From the NCBI GenBank assembly GCA_002420115.1, contig DIHK01000066.1:247291-311290 (forward strand): a stretch of 64,000 bases of DNA, written 5' to 3'. A program made the translations under genes and the position numbers. Positions 8,365 through 16,828 of this stretch are shown piece after piece (positions within the stretch are counted from its first letter, which is position 1; each line of letters starts with the position of its first letter). Source of the DNA: Nitrospira sp. UBA5698. GTDB taxonomy: Bacteria; Nitrospirota; Nitrospiria; Nitrospirales; Nitrospiraceae. Below the pieces are notes generated by a model. The model saw only the letters and a program-made list of their open reading frames with translations, did not search any database and was not told where the DNA came from.

Positions 8365-9419
8365 CCAAGCGGCAGGCGGTTGTCACGCTCAGTCCGATCG
8401 GGCGAGCGATGCTCGGTGATTACGTCCATCGTGTGGCCTTTGCTCCAGGTGGTACGAGACTCGCTGCATGCTCTGCGTCGGGGCAGGTGGCCGTCTGGGA
8501 AGGTCGATCCCTCAGCCCTGTCTGTGAACTGCAAGGTCATCAGCAGTCAGCCCTCACGCTGGCCTGGCATCCAACGAGGCAGGATCTGGCGACAGGGGGG
8601 CAAGATGGTGTCGTCCGAATCTGGAATCCGGATACAGGGGAGGAACGAGGAGCGCTTCCCGTCGGAGGGCAAGGCTCGTGGGTGGAGCATCTGGCGTGGT
8701 CGCCGGATGGGAAGTTTCTGGCAGCATCAGCGGGAAAAATACTTCGCATCTGGAGTATCAATCCGACGAGCACCCCGCAGCTGGCGGCAGAAGTGCCGGC
8801 CGCTAAAACCACGATTTCAGCCGTGACCTGGATGCCGCGTGGCGGTGGCGTCGTCGCCTCTGCCTATGGTGGAGCCTGGTTGTGGAAGATCGGTCAAGAG
8901 CAGCCGGTTCGCCAATTTCCGTACGATGGAGCCTTGTTGACAATCGCGGTAAGTCCAAGCGGGGAATACCTGGCCTCGGGAAACCTCGACGGGTCGGTTC
9001 ATTTGTTCCGCACGGACAGTGAGCAGAACTGGCACATGTCCGGCTATCCCGTGAAGGTGACGTCGGTGCGATTCGACCATAACGGTCTCAACCTGTTCAC
9101 CGCATCCGGTCCATCCTTGGTCTCATGGAATATGAAGAAATTCGAAGGGACCGGCGGTCGGCTCTTCAAGGGACATCTGGGATGGATTCAGGACATTGCT
9201 TGCCATCCCACCCGGTCGTTTGTGGCGACGGTGGGAGAAGAGGGTTTGCTTTGCATCTGGGAACCGCAGACGACCAAGCCGCTGTTGAGTCAAGAAGTGA
9301 ACAAGACGGGTGGACTGTCCTGCGTGGCCTGGAGTTCCACAGATGCTTGGTTGGCGACCGGCGCCAGTGACGGAGTGGTATCGCTCTTTTCCGTGCATGG
9401 CATTGAGGATCGGGCATGA
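8352..9419 (+). CDS. WD40-repeat beta-propeller protein
   Basis: 355 residues with about seven WD40 repeats (for example DGVVRIWNPDTGEE, DGKFLAASAGKILRIW, DGSVHLFRTD, EGLLCIWEPQ), and no signal peptide, so cytoplasmic. A seven-bladed propeller is a protein-docking platform. The gene overlaps COG0523 gene 1 by 13 bp and the next small gene by 4 bp. This suggests it scaffolds the GTPase or its client; that partner is an inference. Confidence 0.88.
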   Translation: MPRLAKRQAVVTLSPIGRAMLGDYVHRVAFAPGGTRLAACSASGQVAVWEGRSLSPVCELQGHQQSALTLAWHPTRQDLATGGQDGVVRIWNPDTGEERGALPVGGQGSWVEHLAWSPDGKFLAASAGKILRIWSINPTSTPQLAAEVPAAKTTISAVTWMPRGGGVVASAYGGAWLWKIGQEQPVRQFPYDGALLTIAVSPSGEYLASGNLDGSVHLFRTDSEQNWHMSGYPVKVTSVRFDHNGLNLFTASGPSLVSWNMKKFEGTGGRLFKGHLGWIQDIACHPTRSFVATVGEEGLLCIWEPQTTKPLLSQEVNKTGGLSCVAWSSTDAWLATGASDGVVSLFSVHGIEDRA

Positions 9420-9697
9420 ACTTATTCGGTGGAAGGCGGACGATTCCGGTGGACCAGGCCGATCGTATTAAAGCCTGGACCCGAGTGGTATTCCATCTGA
9501 ACGATGAGACGACGGTCATGATCACGGAATTGGAATGTCGCGAGCCAGGCTGTCCGCCGATCGAAACCGTAATCGCCGTACTCACAGGACCAGGCAATAC
9601 CCAACAGTACAAGATTCATAAGACAGCTACTGAGATCGGGCTCTCCGATATCGAGAAGATGGCCGTCAACGAGGAGGCACATCATGACCAGCACTGA
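9416..9697 (+). CDS. Small conserved-looking cytoplasmic protein
   Basis: 93 residues, ATGA overlap with the WD40 gene and a 14-bp overlap with the next COG0523 gene. It contains ITELECREPGCPPIETVIAV and a C-terminal HHDQH. The C-x4-C pair could bind metal or be redox active. Its compact alpha/beta pattern and tight coupling to two COG0523 genes suggest a role in the same chaperone complex. Family not identified with confidence. Confidence 0.65.
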   Translation: MNLFGGRRTIPVDQADRIKAWTRVVFHLNDETTVMITELECREPGCPPIETVIAVLTGPGNTQQYKIHKTATEIGLSDIEKMAVNEEAHHDQH

Positions 9698-10718
9698 TCA
9701 TGTCCGCCGCCGCAACAAGGTGACACCGATTTATGTGATCGCTGGATTTCTGGGGAGTGGAAAAACCACTCTGCTCAAGCGGGCACTGGCGCATGAACTG
9801 GACAGAGGCGTGAAGCCGGCCGTGCTCATGAATGAATTCGGAGAAGTCGATGTGGATGGAGCGTTGCTCCACGACCATCCTCGTTCAAAGGACATCGAGC
9901 TTCAGGCACTGCTCAGTGGCTGTATTTGTTGTGACCTGTCGGGAGAATTCAGCGAAAAAGTCGAACATCTGGTGAAGGAGACGAAGGGGGCGCTGCTCTT
10001 TATCGAGACCACCGGACTGGCGGATACCGGTCAAGTGGTCATGGGGGTGGAGAAGGCGCTGACTCAGTCGAATGCAAGAACCAGAGGGGCCCTGGCTTCG
10101 GTAATCGTCATGGTTGATGGGCCTCGGTTCTTGAAGCTCGGGACCTATTGGCCTGCAGCGGAAGATCACCTCAAGCAGGCTGATGTGGTGGTGTTGAACA
10201 AGCTGGATCAAATCAACAGTCGTCAGGCGGATCTCGTGGAACGGCGCATCAGGGCCGCGAATCCAACGGCCACAATCGTCCGGGCGGTGCATGCCGAGGT
10301 CGAAGTGGCTCGACTGTTCACTGGAATGACGACAATGAAGACGCCATCGATTGAACAGGGGATGGTCAAGGATTCAGCGACCGGGTATCAGAGTGGGAGT
10401 TTCAAGATTCTGAAACCCTTTGATCCCGTTCGTCTCGAAGCCTGGTTGAAACGGTTCGAACGATCCGTGATCCGCATGAAGGGCTTCGTGAAAGTGCAGG
10501 GGCGAACCGGGTATCAGGAACTCCAATGGATCATGGGGTCGTTGGCGCTGACTCCTTATAGAGGCGTCAGGCAATCACATGCCAGACTCGTGGTCATCGG
10601 ACGGCGTGTGCCGTGGCAGCGATTTCTCGAGGGCTTGGAAACGTGTCTGGTGAGGCCGGCCCGCCGGAGGAAACGCCAAACGAAACGATGGAGTGGTGCG
10701 ACAAGGAGGACGTCATGA
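9684..10718 (+). CDS. COG0523 metallochaperone GTPase 2
   Basis: 344 residues with GFLGSGKTT Walker A, NEFGEVDVDG, SGCICCDLSGE metal motif, ETTGLAD and NKLD. The C-terminal region is shorter than in ZigA-type members and ends in a very basic tail (RPARRRKRQTKR). GAGGAGG precedes the ATG. The basic tail is not seen in the other copies and might bind nucleic acid or an acidic partner. Confidence 0.88.
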   Translation: MTSTDHVRRRNKVTPIYVIAGFLGSGKTTLLKRALAHELDRGVKPAVLMNEFGEVDVDGALLHDHPRSKDIELQALLSGCICCDLSGEFSEKVEHLVKETKGALLFIETTGLADTGQVVMGVEKALTQSNARTRGALASVIVMVDGPRFLKLGTYWPAAEDHLKQADVVVLNKLDQINSRQADLVERRIRAANPTATIVRAVHAEVEVARLFTGMTTMKTPSIEQGMVKDSATGYQSGSFKILKPFDPVRLEAWLKRFERSVIRMKGFVKVQGRTGYQELQWIMGSLALTPYRGVRQSHARLVVIGRRVPWQRFLEGLETCLVRPARRRKRQTKRWSGATRRTS

Positions 10719-11428
10719 TGCAAGGAAGCGGGACGTTGAAACCGATGGAAGTCCAGGCGGCAAAGGCTGCAGATGATCCGGCCGCGCGCCGTCTGGTTCA
10801 AGACGCCCATGGTCGTATGTATCGGTGGCCGGCAGGCTTTGGGGGGTATCGAGCGAGACTCTCGCTGAACGATGAGGGGCGTGTCCACACCGGCCGGGTC
10901 AGTCTGGTGCCGAGGAAGGACACGACGGTTGAATTGGACGGAGCCGATGCCGCTCTCCAAGAATGGGTGCGAGAACGGCTCTGGACGCAGGGAATGCACT
11001 TGGCCTTTTCGACGTTTGAGGAGGGCGATGGCAAGTATGTGCTGTCCTTCGACTCTCAAGATGACCCTGCTATACCGCATCCACGAGGCCGCCGTGTGCT
11101 GCTGACCGGGGGGCGACTCGATTCCTGGTATCGGATTAAGGATGGTCAGTACACCCAGATCGGACGGATCACGCCGATGACGGAGCGGCGAGTCAACACC
11201 ATCGAGCGCTGTGATTACGCGCCGGATGGAAAGCAATACTCCAGCCACTATGTGATGACCTATTTCTCGCTCGATGGGCAGGCCGTGATCGGAATGGAGA
11301 GTTACGTCAATGAGTACAAGGACGTCAACGGCCTGTGGCTTCCCTGGCGTCGGCGCGTCTCGTTCGGCGAACGAGGATTGGTGAAAACGCGGGTGATCGA
11401 GCTGTCGGAACATGAGGTCATGGCATGA
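10715..11428 (+). CDS. DUF3386-like protein
   Basis: 237 residues starting at ATG 10715 (AAGGAGGA just upstream), overlapping the previous stop. Features such as DAHGRMYRWPAGFGGYRARL, HTGRVSLVP and KYVLSFDSQD match my recollection of DUF3386, a family best known from cyanobacteria, predicted to be a beta-rich barrel-like fold. No signal peptide is seen. Its function is unknown; co-transcription with COG0523 genes suggests a role in metal homeostasis. Confidence 0.7.
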   Translation: MMQGSGTLKPMEVQAAKAADDPAARRLVQDAHGRMYRWPAGFGGYRARLSLNDEGRVHTGRVSLVPRKDTTVELDGADAALQEWVRERLWTQGMHLAFSTFEEGDGKYVLSFDSQDDPAIPHPRGRRVLLTGGRLDSWYRIKDGQYTQIGRITPMTERRVNTIERCDYAPDGKQYSSHYVMTYFSLDGQAVIGMESYVNEYKDVNGLWLPWRRRVSFGERGLVKTRVIELSEHEVMA

Positions 11429-11766
11429 GTGCGCATGGGAAGAAGTCACTTTGGCTGATGAATGCCGATAGGGAGCGGGCTGCAGGACTGGTCCAGGAAG
11501 ATTCAACTGCGAAATCGGCCTCCATCGCGCCGCTGTTCACGCTCTATTTCCAGGCCTGGGAGCTTGCTCAGGCTGACGGCGTGCTATTGGAGCGTCTGGA
11601 ACATGCAGCGGAAGCACTGGCATTGAGCCGCGCTATCGCCGCACTGGTTGAGGAAGCCGTCGGTGGATCCGCTAGTCTCCGCTGGGCGGTGAAGGTGTCA
11701 GAGGCCGAGCATTTGGTGATGGTGGTGCGCGATGCGCTGACCGATCGTGAAGAGGGTTGTCTATGA
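11425..11766 (+). CDS. Small helical protein of unknown function
   Basis: 113 residues, ATGA overlap with the DUF3386-like gene and 4-bp overlap with moaB. The sequence is mainly helical (APLFTLYFQAWELAQADGVL; ERLEHAAEALALSRAIAALV) with no cysteine-rich motif. I do not recognise it. Its place inside the chain of overlapping genes makes it part of the same operon. Confidence 0.6.
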   Translation: MSAHGKKSLWLMNADRERAAGLVQEDSTAKSASIAPLFTLYFQAWELAQADGVLLERLEHAAEALALSRAIAALVEEAVGGSASLRWAVKVSEAEHLVMVVRDALTDREEGCL

Positions 11767-12308
11767 TCGCAATGGCTCAAGCAGGAGTTGCTGTGGCAGT
11801 CGCTGTCTTGACGGTGTCCGACACGCGTACCGCCGAAACCGATACGAGCGGCGACCTGATCGTTGAGCGGCTCTTTTTGGCCGGCCACCAAGTAGCTGAT
11901 CGCAAATTGTGCAAGGACGACTATGAAACCATTCGGAGCATCATCGCCGGCTGGATTGCCGATCCGAAAGTGGAGTTCGTCATCGTGACTGGTGGAACCG
12001 GCGTGACGCAGCGTGATGTCACCCCGGATGCAGTACGGTCTCTCTACACAAAGCCCATTCCGGGATTCGGCGAACTATTTCGCTGGTTAAGTTTCAGCGA
12101 GATCGGTACGTCAACGATCCAATCGAGAGCGGATGCCGGCGTCTGCGGCGACACAATCGTGTTTCTCCTTCCCGGCAGCACAGGCGCCTGTCGGCTGGGG
12201 GTGGAGAAGATCATCCTCCCGCAACTCGACATTAACCATAAGCCGTGCAACCTGACGGAACTTCTGCCTCGGGTCAAGCAGGAGCATCCGCCTCATGATG
12301 ATGACTGA
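11763..12308 (+). CDS. moaB: MoaB/MogA-family molybdenum cofactor protein
   Basis: About 181 residues with the MoaB signature: VAVLTVSDTRTAETDTSGD, VIVTGGTGVTQRDVTPDA and PGSTGACRLGVEKIILPQ. The family adenylates molybdopterin or is an uncharacterised paralogue of that enzyme. The start at 11763 (ATG) is preferred over 11757. The gene lies inside the COG0523 operon, overlapping the next COG0523 gene by 14 bp. It may be a duplicate serving pterin-dependent enzymes under zinc limitation; that is inference. Confidence 0.88.
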   Translation: MIAMAQAGVAVAVAVLTVSDTRTAETDTSGDLIVERLFLAGHQVADRKLCKDDYETIRSIIAGWIADPKVEFVIVTGGTGVTQRDVTPDAVRSLYTKPIPGFGELFRWLSFSEIGTSTIQSRADAGVCGDTIVFLLPGSTGACRLGVEKIILPQLDINHKPCNLTELLPRVKQEHPPHDDD

Positions 12309-13236
12309 AGCGGCCCGGCCTCCCCTGTATGTTCTGGTAGGTCCGCTGGGGGCCGGCAAGACGACGTTGCTGATGCGGCTGCTTGCCTTCTGGAACGGCA
12401 TCGGTAAGCGGGTCGGCGTTCTGATGAACGAAGCCGGTATGGTCAGCCTAGATGGCGCCTATGCCGGCGCGTTGTCTGCGGCTGTTCGGAACATCATCGG
12501 GGGCTGTGTCTGCTGCGATGCCCGTGATGGGATCGGCGAGGGCCTGGCCGAGCTTGTCGGGCAACAGCGGGTCGATGTGGTGGTGCTAGAGTGCTCGGGG
12601 ATTGCCGATGTCGAAGACGTCATCGAGGCCGTGACCGACCCCGTTTGTCTTCATGTGGTACGGCTTGAGAAGGTGATCGCGGTCATTGAACCGAGCGTTC
12701 CGTCTACCGGTCGTCCCATTGGTTCTCGGTATACGACGTTGGTGCAGTATGCGGACGAAGTGATCGTGAACAAGCAGGATCTCTACTCTCCTCTCGAGCG
12801 AGAACGGTTTCGGACAGCACTGATTCGTGATAGGGGGCATGCCAGATTGTGGCAGGTGTCGCAGGCGGCTGTGGATCCCGAGTTGTTGCTCCAGCCGCAT
12901 GAACGGCGACCCAAACGGCGAGTCGGAAATGTGGCGCTTGGATCGACACGTGTGCATCCGATGGTGACGACAATTCCCCTGACCGGTCCGCTGCATCGAG
13001 GTCGATTTACCGAGTGGTTCCACCATCTTCCCGTCGGCCTTGATCGGGTCAAAGGGGTTTGCCGCTTTTCCGGAGACCAGGAGGTGTACGAGATTCAGTA
13101 TGCCTCTCCGGTCACGCGGTGGATCGGGGTGGTTCGGTTTCGGCAGGAACCAGATCCAGCCCTGGTGTTGATCGGTCGAAATTACAATCACGTGCACTGT
13201 CATCGAACACTCCAGGCCTGTCTGATGTCAGCCTGA
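12295..13236 (+). CDS. COG0523 metallochaperone GTPase 3
   Basis: 313 residues with GPLGAGKTT Walker A, MNEAGMVSLDG, IGGCVCCDARDG metal motif, LECSGIADVEDV and NKQD. This subfamily is close to the protein at 45909-46856 (shared GVLMNEAG.VS.DG and GGCVCCD) and differs from the ZigA-type copies. The C-terminus ends RNYNHVHCHRTLQACLMSA, with a possible extra His/Cys metal site. AGGAG lies 10 nt before ATG 12295. Confidence 0.87.
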   Translation: MMMTEAARPPLYVLVGPLGAGKTTLLMRLLAFWNGIGKRVGVLMNEAGMVSLDGAYAGALSAAVRNIIGGCVCCDARDGIGEGLAELVGQQRVDVVVLECSGIADVEDVIEAVTDPVCLHVVRLEKVIAVIEPSVPSTGRPIGSRYTTLVQYADEVIVNKQDLYSPLERERFRTALIRDRGHARLWQVSQAAVDPELLLQPHERRPKRRVGNVALGSTRVHPMVTTIPLTGPLHRGRFTEWFHHLPVGLDRVKGVCRFSGDQEVYEIQYASPVTRWIGVVRFRQEPDPALVLIGRNYNHVHCHRTLQACLMSA

Positions 13237-13281
13237 TAGATCGGTATCGCCTGCAAACGGACAGAGAGATCGAGGAGCGCC

Positions 13282-13578
13282 ATGTCTCCGTTGGATTCAC
13301 GCATCACGAAGCAGCAGAACCGCTTTGCACTCGATTGTTCGCTCGATGAACTCAAGCGCATCTACCAGGCGTTGTTCTCCCAACTGCGGGCCGACTCGGA
13401 AGCTGATATCGACGAGTCAGACCTGCTCCTTGACCTTCAGGTCGTGCTCCAGCAGGAAGCCCGAGCCGAAGGTGTCGATGTTTCCACCCATAGTGAGTGG
13501 TCACGATTCCTGGGAGACTCGTCGGTTGTCCCCTGTGAACAGCGATATGCCGACTATCGAGAGAAGAAATACCAATGA
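13282..13578 (+). CDS. Small acidic protein of unknown function
   Basis: 98 residues, GAGGAG shortly before the ATG, 4-bp overlap with the ZIP gene. It is helical and acidic (DSEADIDESDLLLDLQVVLQ) with two cysteines. No known family recognised. Coupling to the transporter gene suggests a helper of zinc import. Confidence 0.6.
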   Translation: MSPLDSRITKQQNRFALDCSLDELKRIYQALFSQLRADSEADIDESDLLLDLQVVLQQEARAEGVDVSTHSEWSRFLGDSSVVPCEQRYADYREKKYQ

Positions 13579-14378
13579 TGGCTCTTCCGGCTGAATCGTC
13601 CTGGGGGTTCGTCGTTCTGATGGGTCTGCTTGGGAGCCTGGGGGCTCTGCTGCCCGCTGCGGTTGTCCTGTTCATTCCAGATGGGTGGCGGCATCGGGTG
13701 ATGCCGTACTTGCTGAGCTATGCCACAGGTACGATGTTGGCCACCGCCATCATCGGGCTGATTCCTGAAGCGTTGGAACATATTCCCATTTACGAAGTGG
13801 GAATCGCGATTCTGGCCGGGCTTGTCCTGTTCTTCGTATTGGAGTGGACGGTGATCTGGAGACATTCGCACGGGGATCTGCCGGAAGACCACCATCACCC
13901 CCATGGGCACGGTCATGAGCACGGAATGGAGAAAAAAACCGGCATGTTGATCTTGATCGGTGACGCGGTCCATAACATGGCCGACGGAGTTGCCATCGGT
14001 GCCGCCTGTGTGGCATCGCCAGGACTGGGTCTTGTCACGACGCTCGCAGTGTTGGGGCACGAAGTCCCGCAAGAATTGAGCGATTTCACCATACTCCTGT
14101 CGAGTGGGTTCTCTCGCTGGAAAGCCTTTTTCTGGAATACGCTCTCGGGCATGGGGACGCTGGTTGGGGTCGTCGCGGCCTATGGCGGGCTCGGCTATGC
14201 GGAGGCGATCGTTCCCTATGCGCTCAGCGTGGCAGCGGCTTCGTTCTTGTATATCGGGTTGGCTGATCTCGTTCCAGGGTTGCATGGACGAATAGGGGCG
14301 GCCAAGGGGGTCTGGCAGTTTGCCATGATGATCGCAGGAATGATGACCATCGCCATGTTGACCATGCTGCCGCATTAG
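13575..14378 (+). CDS. ZIP-family metal (zinc) importer
   Basis: 267 residues with about eight membrane helices, a cytoplasmic loop rich in His (around residues 95-115, HSHGDLPEDHHH...) and the ZIP signature motifs HNMADGVAIG and HEVPQELSDF that form the binuclear metal site. Family members import zinc (sometimes Fe, Mn) into the cytosol. Its place in the regulator-led operon is fully consistent with a zinc-limitation response. Confidence 0.9.
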   Translation: MMALPAESSWGFVVLMGLLGSLGALLPAAVVLFIPDGWRHRVMPYLLSYATGTMLATAIIGLIPEALEHIPIYEVGIAILAGLVLFFVLEWTVIWRHSHGDLPEDHHHPHGHGHEHGMEKKTGMLILIGDAVHNMADGVAIGAACVASPGLGLVTTLAVLGHEVPQELSDFTILLSSGFSRWKAFFWNTLSGMGTLVGVVAAYGGLGYAEAIVPYALSVAAASFLYIGLADLVPGLHGRIGAAKGVWQFAMMIAGMMTIAMLTMLPH

Positions 14379-14509
14379 TCAGGACGTTCTCGTGTCGCTC
14401 TCCTGCGCGTAAAGCGTATCTCGTGAAGCGCCGTTCGCTCGCGAGTATATGTGACGAACGGTCTGCAAGAGGAAACGGTTCAAGGCGAGACATGAGGCTC
14501 AAGGATGAC

Positions 14510-15079
14510 ATGATGAGAACTGCCCAACTCGGCAGCGATCAGATTTACTTGCTGGGGGACATCCCTCGTCGCGGGGAGCGTCTGACCGCTGAGTTCACCA
14601 TTCCAGCCGCCCGGTTGGCCGATACACCGCTCAGGGCCGATGAACTTCGCCGTGGTCTGGTCCTGGTTTCGACGTTGCCAAATATCCAGAAGCATGCCTG
14701 TATGGCACAGATCGTGGCGCTCGAGGAACATGGCAGCGAGAAGCTGTCGGAGTGGACGATTGTGCATGTGTCCGCGGACCACGAAGACCATTGGCGGGAA
14801 GTCGACCGCTTCCATCCCAATGTTCGTGCAGCAGGCTACTCCCTCTGTTGTGCGGATCCGGCGAGTCGGGAGGCCTTTGTGATGGCGTTTGGAGTCGGTG
14901 TGGAGGATCATCACCGCATCGCGCATGGGCTCTTCGCGCTGCGGGACGGTGTGTTTCTCGAAGTCGAAATCCCGCACGATCAGCTGCGACCGGCAGAGGT
15001 GGACGGGTTTCTGCTACGGCTGAGCGGAGTGCCCGGGACGCCGTTGAGTCAGGCGCCCCGCACCGGTAGTGACGAATAG
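14510..15079 (+). CDS. Tpx-like thioredoxin-fold protein with one candidate peroxidatic Cys
   Basis: About 189 residues. LVLVSTLPNIQKHACMAQIV aligns with the thiol peroxidase segment VVPSLDTPVCDTQT, with the Cys at the peroxidatic position. The rest follows the Prx fold (WTIVHVSADHEDHW, AFGVGVEDHH, LFALRDGVFLEVEI). The Tpx Thr and Pro around the Cys are not conserved, so peroxidase activity is uncertain; redox or metal sensing is possible. Starts at 14492 and 14510 both have reasonable upstream AAGG. Confidence 0.65.
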   Translation: MMRTAQLGSDQIYLLGDIPRRGERLTAEFTIPAARLADTPLRADELRRGLVLVSTLPNIQKHACMAQIVALEEHGSEKLSEWTIVHVSADHEDHWREVDRFHPNVRAAGYSLCCADPASREAFVMAFGVGVEDHHRIAHGLFALRDGVFLEVEIPHDQLRPAEVDGFLLRLSGVPGTPLSQAPRTGSDE

Positions 15080-15082
15080 CTT

Positions 15083-15430
15083 CTAAGCGAGTTGTAGTGC
15101 TCCATGGTCATCACAATGCGCGCCATGGGCGAAGTGCAAATGGCCGGCGACCAGATAGTCGATATGGTCTCCGTGCGGCACGGCCTGATGCCCGCAGTTC
15201 GTGCCGTGGCGATGTCCGGTCTCATGCCCCTCGCAGCGATGGGTCGGTGTGCATCCAGCCGGGTTTTGCGTAGTGATACCGAGCCGATGTTCATCGATAT
15301 GGTCGCCATGCGGATGATGAAGATGTCCGTCATGGAGATAGTCGGTGTGACCGTCATGGGAGACGGCCGGATGCCCGCAGTTCGCTCCGTGCTGATGGGC
15401 GTGATGCTCATGGATGGGGTGGTCGCTCAT
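15083..15430 (-). CDS. Histidine-rich metal-binding protein
   Basis: 115 residues of which 28 are His and 5 Cys by my count. It consists of two imperfect repeats built on HGxNCGHxAVxH, DYLxxGHLH and HGxHxDxH. AAAGGAG lies just upstream of the ATG. It has no signal peptide, so it is a cytoplasmic metal buffer or chaperone. It is the only minus-strand gene of the island and diverges from dihydroorotase. Zinc storage or hand-over to COG0523 proteins is a reasonable inference. Confidence 0.8.
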   Translation of the reverse strand: MSDHPIHEHHAHQHGANCGHPAVSHDGHTDYLHDGHLHHPHGDHIDEHRLGITTQNPAGCTPTHRCEGHETGHRHGTNCGHQAVPHGDHIDYLVAGHLHFAHGAHCDDHGALQLA

Positions 15431-15499
15431 CGGAGAACTCCTTTGGTGACAGGGGGCGGTTCTGATTCTGTTGTCGAAGTCTAGTCCTGAGGCTGGCGG

Positions 15500-16819
15500 A
15501 TGGTCAATAGATCAAACAGAGAGGAAGAACCTTCTATCCTTGTCCTAGCCGGCGGCTGGGTGCTCGATCCAGGCCGGTGGGACGGCGAAGCGGATGTGTG
15601 GATCAAAAATGGAGTAATCGATGCGGTGGTCTCGCCGGATGTGCCTCCTCCTCAGGCGGCTGAGTGTCTGGATGTGAGGGGGTTGTTGGTGTTGCCGGGT
15701 CTCGTCGATCTCCATGTCCATCTGCGTGAGCCAGGCTTTGAGTACAAGGAAACCATTGCCACGGGTACGGCGGCGGCCGTGGCGGGGGGCTTCACGTCGA
15801 TCTGCTGCATGCCGAATACGAAGCCGGTGAACGATGAGCCGACGGTGACGCAGTTGATCAGGCGGAAGTCCGAAGAAGCCGATCGTGCCAAGGTGTATCC
15901 GATCGGGGCCATTACCCAGGAATCGGCGGGACGTGAGTTGACCGATTTTCGAGCCTTGAAAGAGGCGGGCTGTGTCGCGCTGTCCGATGATGGACGGCCG
16001 GTGATGAATGCTGAGGTCATGCGACAGGCAATGAAGCAGGCATGGGACGTCGATCTGCCAGTGATTGACCATTGTGAGGATCTGATCCTGTCCGGTTGCG
16101 GATGTATGAACGAAGGGCCGGTATCGCGGGTGTTGGGGATCCGAGGTATTCCGAAAGGCGCGGAGTTTCGAATGATTGCCCGAGACACCAGGCTCGCCGA
16201 AGAGACGGGTGCACGACTTCATGTGGCTCATCTCAGCACGGCGGTCGGAGTAGACCTGGTGCGCCAGGCCAAGGCCAAGGGTGTACCGGTGACGGCTGAG
16301 GTCTGTCCGCATCATTTCACGCTGACCGACGAAGCGGTTCGTGAGCAGGGCGTCAATGCCAAGATGAATCCGCCTCTGCGGAGCGAGCGAGATCGAGACG
16401 CACTACTGGAGGGGCTTGCAGACGGGACCATCGATGCGATTGCGACAGACCATGCTCCTCATGCCGAATATGAAAAACAGTGGGGTATGGATCGAGCCCC
16501 GTTCGGGATCGTGGGATTAGAGACCGCGTTGGCCCTGACGCTACGGCTCGTCGAACAAGGCGTCTTGCCTCTGGAACGTGCCGTGCAGTGTTTGACCAGC
16601 AAACCGGCCGGCTTGTTGGGATTGCCGGGTGGCACGCTGAGGCCGGGGACATCGGCCGATATTGTCCTGGTGGATCGTACATGTGAGTGGGTTGTTGATC
16701 CGGAACAGTTTCTCTCGAAGGGGCGGAATACGCCGTTTGCGGGATGGCCGATGCGGGGTCGGGTGATGATGACCGTCGTCGGGGGGCGGATTCGATATCG
16801 GTGGCCACGCGCCGCGTGA
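15500..16819 (+). CDS. pyrC: Dihydroorotase, class I
   Basis: 439 residues; catalyses ring closure of carbamoyl aspartate in pyrimidine synthesis. Metal ligands are intact: DLHVHLREPG (HxH), IDHCED, HVAHLST and ATDHAPH; the substrate motif MPNTKPVND is present. In other bacteria a second, Zur-controlled pyrC is part of the zinc-starvation response. The island context suggests the same here, although whether another pyrC exists in this genome cannot be seen. Confidence 0.9.
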   Translation: MVNRSNREEEPSILVLAGGWVLDPGRWDGEADVWIKNGVIDAVVSPDVPPPQAAECLDVRGLLVLPGLVDLHVHLREPGFEYKETIATGTAAAVAGGFTSICCMPNTKPVNDEPTVTQLIRRKSEEADRAKVYPIGAITQESAGRELTDFRALKEAGCVALSDDGRPVMNAEVMRQAMKQAWDVDLPVIDHCEDLILSGCGCMNEGPVSRVLGIRGIPKGAEFRMIARDTRLAEETGARLHVAHLSTAVGVDLVRQAKAKGVPVTAEVCPHHFTLTDEAVREQGVNAKMNPPLRSERDRDALLEGLADGTIDAIATDHAPHAEYEKQWGMDRAPFGIVGLETALALTLRLVEQGVLPLERAVQCLTSKPAGLLGLPGGTLRPGTSADIVLVDRTCEWVVDPEQFLSKGRNTPFAGWPMRGRVMMTVVGGRIRYRWPRAA

Positions 16820-16828
16820 GCGAGATCC

